DNA from: Lutibacter oceani
GTDB lineage: Bacteria; Bacteroidota; Bacteroidia; Flavobacteriales; Flavobacteriaceae
Length of the DNA: 64,000 bases
Assembly (NCBI RefSeq): GCF_003384935.1
Contig: NZ_QTTQ01000010.1
Span: forward strand, 372,001-436,000
Direction of reading: 5' to 3'
Shown here: piece by piece, positions 27,138-35,185 of the stretch
How positions within the stretch are numbered: the stretch's first letter is position 1
How the letters are laid out: each line of letters starts with the position of its first letter
Made by a program: the position numbers and the translations under genes
Notes under the pieces: model-generated
The model's input: only the letters and a program-made list of their open reading frames with translations
The model's database searches: none
Told to the model about the DNA's origin: nothing

Positions 27138-27177
27138 AATAATCAATCTGGAATTATTCGTTTTCAGATTGATTATT
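27138..27177. terminator. Hairpin shared by convergent tolC-like and rlmL-like genes
   Basis: A perfect 13-bp stem AATAATCAATCTG / CAGATTGATTATT with a 14-nt loop. It overlaps the last codons of the rlmL-like gene. T-runs are poor, so termination strength is uncertain. Confidence 0.5.
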
Positions 27178-28347
27178 ATCAACATTTTTATTTAATTTCT
27201 TTGCCTTTTTACTCCCTTCATAAATATCATACCGTACATAAACACAGTCTAAATCACCATTTTTTAAGGGAAGTCTTTTAGATGTTCGTAAACCAACATT
27301 TTTAATAGCTTCTTTATTTGAAGTAATAAACCAAACGGTAGAATCTGGATACCCATTTTTTAATGTATCACCAATTTTTTTATAAAATTCATTTATATCA
27401 ATATCCAATCGTTCACCATATGGAGGATTAAATAATATGGTAGTTTTTCCAAAAACTTCTTTAACCGAATTAAAGAAATTCACGTGATGTACCCCTATAA
27501 ATTCACTTAAATTGGCATTTTCAACATTTTCTTTAGCTTTTCGAACTGCTGAAGGTGCTTTATCAAATCCCATAATTTTAAAATGGGAACTTCTTATTTT
27601 TTTTAATAAAGATTCTTGAATTTTAAAATACAAATCTTCATCATAATCTTCCCAATTCTCAAAACCAAACTCTTTTCTATTAATATTTGCCGGTATATTA
27701 TTTGCAATCATAGCAGCTTCAATTAAAATAGTACCAGAACCACACATCGGATCTATAAAATTACAATCTCCCGTATAACCAGATAACAAAACCAAACCAG
27801 CTGCTAAAACTTCATTTATAGGAGCAATATTTGTTAAATTTCTGTATCCACGCTTATGCAAAGAATCACCTGAACTATCTAAAGAAATAGAACACAAATC
27901 CTTTTGAACATGAACATGAATTTTTAAATCAGGGTGTTTTACATCTACATTTGGACGTTTATGATATTTATGTCTAAAATAATCCGCAATAGCATCTTTC
28001 GATTTTAAAGAAATATAATGAGAATTTGTAGTGAAATTTTTTGAATTTACCACTGCTCCAATAGCAAAAGTGCTATCAACATTCATAAAGCGCTCCCACT
28101 CTATTTGCTGAATTTTTTTATACAAATCATCTTCATCAAAAACTTTAAAACGTTTTATTGGTTTTAAAATTCTAATAGCAGTACGTAAAGCAATGTTTGC
28201 CTTGTACATAAAACCTTTATCGCCAACAAAAGAAACGTTTCTTACACCTGGCGAAACATCTTGAGCTCCTAAATTTTTCAATTCGGTTGCCAAAACTTCT
28301 TCCAAACCAAACATGGTTGTGGCAACCATTTTAAAATTATGATTCAT
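27154..28347 (-). CDS. rlmL: THUMP-domain RNA methyltransferase (RlmL N-terminal type)
   Basis: A 397-residue S-adenosylmethionine enzyme. Order: ferredoxin-like plus THUMP RNA-binding domain (about 1-155), then a Rossmann methyltransferase with FIDPMCGSGTILIEAA (SAM binding) and the catalytic ILFNPPYGERL, typical of N2-guanine methylation. It matches the N-terminal half of E. coli RlmL, which makes m2G2445 in 23S rRNA; the C-terminal RlmK half (m7G2069) is absent, as is normal in this phylum. The tail is Lys/Asn-rich. The exact guanine target is inferred. Confidence 0.88.
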   Translation of the reverse strand: MNHNFKMVATTMFGLEEVLATELKNLGAQDVSPGVRNVSFVGDKGFMYKANIALRTAIRILKPIKRFKVFDEDDLYKKIQQIEWERFMNVDSTFAIGAVVNSKNFTTNSHYISLKSKDAIADYFRHKYHKRPNVDVKHPDLKIHVHVQKDLCSISLDSSGDSLHKRGYRNLTNIAPINEVLAAGLVLLSGYTGDCNFIDPMCGSGTILIEAAMIANNIPANINRKEFGFENWEDYDEDLYFKIQESLLKKIRSSHFKIMGFDKAPSAVRKAKENVENANLSEFIGVHHVNFFNSVKEVFGKTTILFNPPYGERLDIDINEFYKKIGDTLKNGYPDSTVWFITSNKEAIKNVGLRTSKRLPLKNGDLDCVYVRYDIYEGSKKAKKLNKNVDNNQSENE

Positions 28348-28474
28348 ATTTTTTTATTTCTGCAAAAGTACTTAAATAATAATTTAAAAGTATAAACCTG
28401 AATATTTAAAACTTTTTAATAAAATAAATTCTAAAATTCCTAAGTAACAATCAAACAAAATAGATCCAATTCAT

Positions 28475-28482
28475 TATTTTTG
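28475..28482 (+). promoter_or_regulatory. -7 box TATTTTTG before the methyltransferase
   Basis: Exact TAnnTTTG, 16 nt before the ATG at 28499. No clear -33 TTG. Confidence 0.45.
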
Positions 28483-28498
28483 CTTCCACTTTACAATT

Positions 28499-29227
28499 AT
28501 GAATAAAAATAAAGAATGGTTTGCTTCGTGGTTTGATACTAGCTATTATCACATTTTATACAAACATAGAGATGATACTGAAGCACATGAATTTATACAA
28601 AACCTAGTGTCTTTTTTAAAAATTAAAAAAAATCACACCTTGTTAGATTTAGCTTGTGGTAAAGGGAGACATTCTATTTATTTAAATAAATTAGGTTACA
28701 ATGTAGTTGGAGCAGATTTATCTAAAAACAGTATTAAACTTGCAAAAGAATTTGAAAACAGTACATTAAAATTTGTTGAACACGATATGAGAAATCCGTT
28801 TAAAACTAAGTTTGATGTAATTTTAAATTTATTTACAAGTTTTGGATTTTTTGAAGATGATAATGAAGATATAAATGTTTTAAAAAACATTAAAAAGGGT
28901 TTAAATGCTAATGGAATTGCTGTAATAGACTTTATGAATGCAAAAAAAGTAATTTTAGACCTTGTGCCTGAAGAAATTCAAATTATTGAAGGTATTACGT
29001 TTAAAATTTCTCGTTATGTTAACAATGGATTTATTGTGAAAGAAATAAATTTTGATGCCGATGGAGAACATCATACATTCTTTGAAAAGGTGAAAAGCCT
29101 AGATTTACCAAAAATAAATTTATATTTAAATTCAGTAGGTTTTAAAATAAAACATACTTTTGGTAATTACCAACTTGATAGTTTTAATGAAAAAACCTCA
29201 GATCGTTTAATTTTAGTTTTAGAATAA
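28499..29227 (+). CDS. Class I SAM-dependent methyltransferase
   Basis: A 242-residue protein with the Rossmann SAM-binding motif LLDLACGKGRHSIYL (about 47-61), an acidic second-strand motif VVGADLSKNSIKLA, and the FDVILNLFTSFGFFED strand. It resembles the broad Methyltransf_25/UbiE-like group. The substrate is not evident. Its stop and the start of the ZIP transporter overlap by one base (TAATG), so the two are one transcript, although no functional tie between them is obvious. Confidence 0.83.
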   Translation: MNKNKEWFASWFDTSYYHILYKHRDDTEAHEFIQNLVSFLKIKKNHTLLDLACGKGRHSIYLNKLGYNVVGADLSKNSIKLAKEFENSTLKFVEHDMRNPFKTKFDVILNLFTSFGFFEDDNEDINVLKNIKKGLNANGIAVIDFMNAKKVILDLVPEEIQIIEGITFKISRYVNNGFIVKEINFDADGEHHTFFEKVKSLDLPKINLYLNSVGFKIKHTFGNYQLDSFNEKTSDRLILVLE

Positions 29228-29898
29228 TGACTTACATAGCACTTATTTTATCAGTTTTAATTGGTATGGTTATAGTTTTTGGGCTAAAACCAAGTAATAA
29301 AACTGTGCAGTTATTATTGGCTTTTAGTGGAGCTTATTTACTGTCAATTACAATTTTACATTTATTTCCTGAAGTTTATATTACTGAAAATTCTAATATT
29401 GGACTTTATATACTTATTGGACTTTTATTACAGCTAATATTAGATTTTTTCTCAAAAGGAGCAGAACACGGCCATATACACATACAAGACAATATTGTTT
29501 TTCCATGGGCATTATTTATAAGTTTAGGAATACATGCATTTATGGAAGGAATTCCACTTGCAAATAACCATCATCATGAACATTTACTTTGGGCAATTGT
29601 AATTCATAAAATTCCTATTGCAATAATTTTATCTACTTTTTTTGTAAAATCACAAATTTCAAAAAAGTATGCGGTTTTATTTTTGGTAATATTTTCATTA
29701 ATGTCACCTCTGGGAAGATTGGCAGGAGAAAATTTTCAGCTTTTAGTAACCTATAAAACAGAAATTACAGCCATAATAATTGGTGTATTTTTACATATTT
29801 CAACAATTATTTTGTTTGAAACATCTAAAGATCACAAATTTAACTTATTAAAATTTATTGCTATTCTTGTAGGAATGGTAGTTGCTTATTTAGCGTAA
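29227..29898 (+). CDS. ZIP-family metal transporter
   Basis: A 223-residue membrane protein with about eight helices. Helix 4 carries HAFMEGIPL and helix 5 carries HKIPIAIILS, the metal-binding signatures of ZIP (zinc/iron-regulated) permeases. The loop before helix 4 holds a His-rich stretch (GAEHGHIHIQ), and another lies between helices 4 and 5 (NNHHHEH), common metal-sensing or -handing loops. ZIP proteins bring divalent metals into the cytoplasm. The preferred metal (zinc most likely) is inferred. Confidence 0.87.
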   Translation: MTYIALILSVLIGMVIVFGLKPSNKTVQLLLAFSGAYLLSITILHLFPEVYITENSNIGLYILIGLLLQLILDFFSKGAEHGHIHIQDNIVFPWALFISLGIHAFMEGIPLANNHHHEHLLWAIVIHKIPIAIILSTFFVKSQISKKYAVLFLVIFSLMSPLGRLAGENFQLLVTYKTEITAIIIGVFLHISTIILFETSKDHKFNLLKFIAILVGMVVAYLA

Positions 29899-29926
29899 TT
29901 ATTTTTTTTGACTTAAAAAGTTAATT

Positions 29927-32125
29927 TTAATTAGCAACCTGACTGATAAATTTAATACGCATTAATCGTAATTCTTCCTCGTCATAATCTCCATCAAATT
30001 CATCTAATGCTCTTTGAATACTATCATTTTCAGCTTCCATAAAATATTCGAAAATTTCTTCTTGCTGATCTTCATCTAATAAATCATCAATACAGTAATC
30101 AATATTAATTTTTGTACCGCTATAAACTATACGCTGCATTTCTTCAATAAGTTCACTAAATTCTAATCCTTTTGATTTTGCAATGTCTTGTAAAGGTAAT
30201 TTTCTATCAGTATTTTGAATAATATATAATTTTAAACCAGAATTAACACCTGTACTTTTTACAACAAAATCATCTGGTCTTAAAATATCATTTTCTTCAA
30301 CATATTTTGCTATTAATTCAACAAATGGTTTTCCAAATTTTCTTGCTTTTCCATCACCAACTCCGTAAATATTTTTTAATTCATCTATAGTTATCGGATA
30401 TTTTAAAGCCATATCATCTAAAGATGTTTCCTGAAAAACAGCATAAGGTGGTACTCCATTCTTTTTTGCAACTGTTTTTTGAAGATCTTTTAATAATTTA
30501 ACTAACGTTTCATCTGCAGATGCACTGCCTCCTTTTGTACTTGCTACTATAGGTGCATCATCACTTTCAGTATAAACGTGATCTTCTGTCATCATAAACG
30601 AAGTAGGATTGTTAATAAAATTTATTCCTTTTTCAGTTATTTTAACAACACCATATTGTTCAATTTCCTTTTTAATAAAACCCGCAACTAAAGCCTGTCT
30701 TATAAGTGCCATCCAATAATTTCCTTCTCGTTTTTTACCAGCTCCAAAAAAACTTTGTTGATCTGTTTTATGAGATTTTAATAAAGCATTTACTTTTCCG
30801 ATTAAGGTATTTACAACTTCTTTAGATTTATATTTTTGATTGGTTTCCCGAACAACTTCTAATAATAATTTTAAATCGTCTTCTGCTTCATGTTTTTTCT
30901 TTGGATTTCTAACATTGTCATCCATATCTGCTCCTAATCCATTTACATCGTCAAATTCTTCTCCAAAATAATGTAATAAATATTTTCTTCGAGACATTGA
31001 AGTTTCAGCATATCCAACAACTTCTTGCAAAAGTGCATTTCCAATTTCTTGTTCAGCGATTGGCTTACCTGATAAAAATTTTTCTAATTTCTCAATATCT
31101 TTGTATGAATAATAAGCCAAACAATACCCTTCTCCTCCATCACGGCCAGCTCTACCAGTTTCTTGATAATAACTTTCTAAACTTTTAGGAATATCATGGT
31201 GAATAACAAAACGAACATCTGGTTTATCTATTCCCATACCAAAAGCAATGGTTGCAACTACAACATCAACATCTTCCATTAAAAACATATCCTGGTGTTT
31301 AGCCCTGGTTTTTGCATCTAAACCTGCATGATAAGGCACAGCTTTAATCCCATTTACTTGTAAAACCTGCGCAATTTCTTCAACTTTTTTTCTGCTTAAA
31401 CAATAAATAATACCCGATTTATTCATATGTAAACGAATAAAACGAATAATATCTGAATTTATATTTTTTGTTTTTGGCCTAACATCATAAAATAAATTAG
31501 GTCTGTTAAACGATGCTTTAAAAGTTTTAGCATCAGACATTCCCAGGGTTTTTAAAATATCTTCCTGAACTTTTTCAGTAGCTGTAGCCGTTAAACCAAT
31601 AATTGGAACATTGTCAATTTTTTCAATAATATTCCTTAAATTTCTATATTCAGGTCTAAAATCATGTCCCCATTCAGAAATACAATGCGCTTCATCTATA
31701 GCGACAAAAGAAATTTTTTGCGACTTTAAAAAATCTATATATTCTTCCTTTATTAAAGATTCTGGAGCAACATATAATAATTTGGTAATTCCGTTTTCAA
31801 TATCACTTTTAACTTGATTAACTTCAGATTTATTTAAAGACGAATTTAGAACATGTGCTATACCTCTATGTGAAGAGATTCCCCTAATTGCATCAACCTG
31901 ATTTTTCATTAAGGCAATTAAAGGAGAAACTACAATAGCCGTTCCTTCTTTAATTAATGCAGGTAATTGATAACAAAGTGATTTACCTCCTCCGGTTGGC
32001 ATTATTACAAAAGTATCATTACCTTCAATAATACTTTTTATTACTTGCTCTTGTAATCCCTTAAACTTGTTAAATCCGAAAAAAGTTTTTAACTCTTTGT
32101 GTAAATCAACACTATTATTACTCAT
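29927..32125 (-). CDS. recQ: RecQ DNA helicase lacking the zinc cysteines
   Basis: A 732-residue 3'-5' DNA helicase. Seen: Walker A MPTGGGKSLCYQLPA, the DEAH box AIDEAHCISEWGHDFRP with the aromatic loop, motif VI QETGRAGRDG, an RQC winged-helix region (about 400-520) and an HRDC domain (about 535-610, ADETLVKLL to VGDGKARKFG). The region that normally holds four zinc-binding cysteines reads ETSMSRRKYLLHYFGEEF and then DMDDNVRNP, with no Cys. The gene is 22 residues longer than a plain RecQ at the acidic C-terminus. Divergent from kdsD. Confidence 0.94.
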   Translation of the reverse strand: MSNNSVDLHKELKTFFGFNKFKGLQEQVIKSIIEGNDTFVIMPTGGGKSLCYQLPALIKEGTAIVVSPLIALMKNQVDAIRGISSHRGIAHVLNSSLNKSEVNQVKSDIENGITKLLYVAPESLIKEEYIDFLKSQKISFVAIDEAHCISEWGHDFRPEYRNLRNIIEKIDNVPIIGLTATATEKVQEDILKTLGMSDAKTFKASFNRPNLFYDVRPKTKNINSDIIRFIRLHMNKSGIIYCLSRKKVEEIAQVLQVNGIKAVPYHAGLDAKTRAKHQDMFLMEDVDVVVATIAFGMGIDKPDVRFVIHHDIPKSLESYYQETGRAGRDGGEGYCLAYYSYKDIEKLEKFLSGKPIAEQEIGNALLQEVVGYAETSMSRRKYLLHYFGEEFDDVNGLGADMDDNVRNPKKKHEAEDDLKLLLEVVRETNQKYKSKEVVNTLIGKVNALLKSHKTDQQSFFGAGKKREGNYWMALIRQALVAGFIKKEIEQYGVVKITEKGINFINNPTSFMMTEDHVYTESDDAPIVASTKGGSASADETLVKLLKDLQKTVAKKNGVPPYAVFQETSLDDMALKYPITIDELKNIYGVGDGKARKFGKPFVELIAKYVEENDILRPDDFVVKSTGVNSGLKLYIIQNTDRKLPLQDIAKSKGLEFSELIEEMQRIVYSGTKINIDYCIDDLLDEDQQEEIFEYFMEAENDSIQRALDEFDGDYDEEELRLMRIKFISQVAN

Positions 32126-32238
32126 TATTTGTATTAAATTATCATTTTAAAAAAATCTGAATTGAATTTTAAAGCATAAAAAAAACAATCAAATTTTTAT
32201 TTTTTTAATAGTTTATTCAATTTCTAATTAAATAAATT

Positions 32239-32246
32239 TATTTTTG
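32239..32246 (+). promoter_or_regulatory. -7 box TATTTTTG before kdsD
   Basis: Exact TAnnTTTG, 47 nt before the TTG start of kdsD, in the recQ/kdsD divergent gap. Confidence 0.4.
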
Positions 32247-32293
32247 TTTGATATTAAAGATATAACTTTTTTTTAATTGTAAAACTTAATCTT

Positions 32294-33259
32294 TTGAAAA
32301 ATAAAAATACAATTATTGCCATTGCAAAACAAACTATTATTGAAGAAAGTAAAGCGATTGCGAATTTAATAAATTTTGTGAATGAAGATTTTACCAAAAC
32401 CGTAAATTTTATTTTAACTTCAAAAGGAAGGGTAATTGTTACAGGAATTGGCAAAAGCGCAAATATTGCAACTAAAATAGTTGCTACATTAAATTCTACC
32501 GGAACCCCTGCTATTTTTATGCATGCTGCAGATGCTATACATGGCGATTTAGGAAATATTCAGGAGAATGATGTTGTAATTTGTATTTCAAATAGCGGAA
32601 ATACACCAGAAATTAAAGTATTAGTACCATTAATAAAAAATTATGGAAATAAAATTGTTGCAATAACCGGTAATACTGAATCCTTTTTAGGTAAAAATGC
32701 CGATTTTGTACTCAATTCTTTTGTTGAAAAAGAAGCTTGTCCTAATAACTTAGCACCAACATCTAGCACAACTGCACAACTTGTTATAGGTGATGCTTTG
32801 GCGGTTTGCTTATTGGAAAAAAATAATTTTTCAAGTAAGGATTTTGCAAAATACCATCCAGGTGGTGCATTGGGAAAAAAACTATATTTACGAGTTCAAG
32901 ATTTAATTGATAATAATGAACTTCCAATGGTTGCACCAAATACACCTATAAAAGATGTTATTATAGAAATTTCGAAAAAGCGATTAGGTACAACTGCTGT
33001 TGTTGAAAACAATAAAATTGTTGGTATTATTACTGACGGAGATTTAAGAAGAATGTTGAAAGATAATTCCGATATTAGCACTTTATTAGCTAAAGATATT
33101 ATGGGGAAAAACCCTAAAACAATTTCAGTAGATGCAATGGCAATACAAGCTTTGGAAACTATGGAGAATAATAATATTACTCAAATTTTGGTAGAAGATA
33201 ACTCAAAATACGTTGGAGTTGTACATTTACACGATTTATTAAAAGAAGGTATTTTTTAA
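32294..33259 (+). CDS. kdsD: Arabinose-5-phosphate isomerase (KdsD/KpsF)
   Basis: A 321-residue enzyme that turns ribulose 5-phosphate into arabinose 5-phosphate for Kdo and lipopolysaccharide synthesis. The SIS domain covers about 35-170 (GKSANIATKIVATL, STGTPAIFMHAADAIHGDLG) and two CBS domains cover about 200-320. The start is TTG: the first in-frame ATG lies far inside the SIS domain. It heads an envelope cluster kdsD-tatC-(AhpD-like)-lptB with gaps of 1 nt or overlaps, so lipopolysaccharide precursor supply and export are co-transcribed. Confidence 0.93.
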   Translation: MKNKNTIIAIAKQTIIEESKAIANLINFVNEDFTKTVNFILTSKGRVIVTGIGKSANIATKIVATLNSTGTPAIFMHAADAIHGDLGNIQENDVVICISNSGNTPEIKVLVPLIKNYGNKIVAITGNTESFLGKNADFVLNSFVEKEACPNNLAPTSSTTAQLVIGDALAVCLLEKNNFSSKDFAKYHPGGALGKKLYLRVQDLIDNNELPMVAPNTPIKDVIIEISKKRLGTTAVVENNKIVGIITDGDLRRMLKDNSDISTLLAKDIMGKNPKTISVDAMAIQALETMENNNITQILVEDNSKYVGVVHLHDLLKEGIF

Positions 33260-33260
33260 G

Positions 33261-34079
33261 ATGGCTAAAGTAGAAAAAGAAATGTCGTTTTTAGACCATG
33301 TTGAAGAACTAAGATGGCATCTGGTAAGATCTAGCATTGCAATATTTTTTTTCGGTATTATTGCATTTCTTATGAAAGATTTTATTTTTAATAAAATCTT
33401 ATTTGCACCAAAAAATGCAGATTTTTTAACTTATAGAGTTTTCTGTAAAGTTTCACAATTTTTTGGCACTGATGGTCTTTGTATAGATGATATTCCATTT
33501 ACTTTTCAAAGTTTAGCAATGGCCGAACAATTTAGTGTTCATATTTGGACATCAATTACAGTTGGTTTTATTATTGCATTTCCATTTATTATTTGGGAAG
33601 TTTGGAAATTTATTAGCCCGGGTTTATATGAAAAAGAACGAAAAGGAGCTCGTAGCTTTATTATAATTTCTTCAATTTTATTTTTTATTGGAGTTTTATT
33701 TGGTTACTATATTGTTACGCCACTTTCTGTAAATTTTTTAGGTAATTATTCAGTAAGTGATTTGGTTGAAAGAAATATTAAAATTGGCTCATACATTTCA
33801 TTAGTCCGCTCATCTTTATTAGCGTCTGGATTTATTTTTGAATTACCAATTATTATGTTTTTTCTTACAAAAATGGGACTTATTACTCCAGACTTTTTAA
33901 AGAAATATAGAAAACATGCATTGGTTATTGTATTAGTTTTAGCTGCTGTTATTACACCACCAGATATTATTAGTCAAATAATTGTTGCAATTCCAATTCT
34001 AATACTTTACGAAGTAAGTATTTATATTTCAAAAATTGTTATTAAACGTGAACTTAAAAAAAGTAAACAAAATGGCTAA
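33261..34079 (+). CDS. tatC: Twin-arginine translocase subunit TatC
   Basis: A 272-residue inner-membrane protein with six helices that recognises twin-arginine signal peptides of folded proteins. The N-terminus MSFLDHVEELRWHLVRS is the classical TatC signature, and FPFIIWEVWKFISPGLYEKER is the conserved loop between helices 2 and 3. A Cys-containing insert (FCKVSQFFGTDGLCIDD) lies in the first periplasmic loop. The gene overlaps the next one by 8 nt. No tatA/B lies here. Confidence 0.95.
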   Translation: MAKVEKEMSFLDHVEELRWHLVRSSIAIFFFGIIAFLMKDFIFNKILFAPKNADFLTYRVFCKVSQFFGTDGLCIDDIPFTFQSLAMAEQFSVHIWTSITVGFIIAFPFIIWEVWKFISPGLYEKERKGARSFIIISSILFFIGVLFGYYIVTPLSVNFLGNYSVSDLVERNIKIGSYISLVRSSLLASGFIFELPIIMFFLTKMGLITPDFLKKYRKHALVIVLVLAAVITPPDIISQIIVAIPILILYEVSIYISKIVIKRELKKSKQNG

Positions 34080-34434
34080 TCAAGTTGAAGAATTTAATGC
34101 ATATCGTTTAAAAATGAACGATAAAATTTTAGCTGATGACAATAAAGTTATTAAGCGTATTTTTAATTTAGATACAAATGCTTATAAAGAAGGTCATCTT
34201 AACGTTAAAACAAAAGAATTATTAGGCTTGGTAGCTTCTGCCGTTTTAAGATGTGACGATTGCATAAAATATCATTTAGAAACATGTTTTAAAGAAGGAG
34301 TAACTAAAGAAGAAGTAATGGAAACCCTTTCAATAGCTACCTTGGTTGGCGGTACAATTGTAATTCCACACTTAAGAAGAGCCTATGAGTTTTGGGAAGA
34401 ACTGGTAAAAAACCAAGTAAAATTAAACGATTAA
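34072..34434 (+). CDS. Carboxymuconolactone decarboxylase / AhpD-like protein
   Basis: A 120-residue protein of the AhpD-like fold. The motif RCDDCIKYHLE gives the CxxC-x3-H redox/proton-relay site, so it is more likely an alkyl-hydroperoxidase-like thiol protein than a decarboxylase. The start MANQVEEF at 34072 overlaps the tatC stop by 8 nt; reading 12 codons further upstream would lie fully inside tatC. Its tie to TatC and LptB on one transcript is conserved-looking but has no known reason. Partner unknown. Confidence 0.85.
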   Translation: MANQVEEFNAYRLKMNDKILADDNKVIKRIFNLDTNAYKEGHLNVKTKELLGLVASAVLRCDDCIKYHLETCFKEGVTKEEVMETLSIATLVGGTIVIPHLRRAYEFWEELVKNQVKLND

Positions 34435-34448
34435 TCCTTGAAATATAA

Positions 34449-35183
34449 ATGAAATTAAGAGCAGAAAATATTAAGAAAAAATACGGAAGCAGGTATGTTG
34501 TAAAAGGTATTTCACTGGAAGTTGAACAAGGAGAAATTGTTGGGCTGTTAGGTCCAAATGGTGCTGGTAAAACTACTTCATTTTATATGATTGTTGGTAT
34601 GATAAAACCAAATGAAGGAGATATTTATCTTGATAACCAAAAGATTACTGATTTTCCTATGTATAAAAGAGCCCAAGAAGGTGTTGGATATTTAGCTCAG
34701 GAAGCTTCTGTATTTAGAAAATTATCTGTGGAGGATAATATAATGTCTGTACTTCAATTTACAGAGCTTTCAAAAAAGGAACAAAAACAAAAATTAGAAT
34801 CTCTTATTGAAGAATTTAGTTTAGGTCATGTGCGTAAAAATCGTGGAGATTTATTGTCTGGTGGTGAACGTAGAAGAACTGAAATTGCTCGTGCCTTGGC
34901 TTCTGATCCGAAATTTATTTTATTAGATGAGCCTTTTGCAGGTGTTGATCCTATTGCTGTGGAAGATATTCAAAGTATTGTTGCACACTTAAAAGACAGA
35001 AATATTGGTATTTTAATTACCGACCATAATGTACAGGAAACATTGGCAATTACAGATAAAACATACCTTATGTTTGAAGGTGGTATTTTAAAAGAAGGAA
35101 CTCCTGAAGAATTGGCTGCAGACGAAACCGTAAGACGTGTTTATTTAGGAAAAGACTTTGAGTTAAAAAAGAAGAAATTTTAA
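34449..35183 (+). CDS. lptB: LPS export ABC transporter ATPase LptB
   Basis: A 244-residue ATPase that powers lipopolysaccharide removal from the inner membrane with LptFG. Walker [14 protein letters not shown]-loop [13 protein letters not shown], signature [16 protein letters not shown], Walker [14 protein letters not shown] and the switch His in ITDHNVQ are all present; the LptB-type GERRR and TDHNV are diagnostic. It is the last gene of the kdsD cluster and converges on the prolyl oligopeptidase gene. Confidence 0.94.
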   Translation: MKLRAENIKKKYGSRYVVKGISLEVEQGEIVGLLGPNGAGKTTSFYMIVGMIKPNEGDIYLDNQKITDFPMYKRAQEGVGYLAQEASVFRKLSVEDNIMSVLQFTELSKKEQKQKLESLIEEFSLGHVRKNRGDLLSGGERRRTEIARALASDPKFILLDEPFAGVDPIAVEDIQSIVAHLKDRNIGILITDHNVQETLAITDKTYLMFEGGILKEGTPEELAADETVRRVYLGKDFELKKKKF

Positions 35184-35185
35184 AC

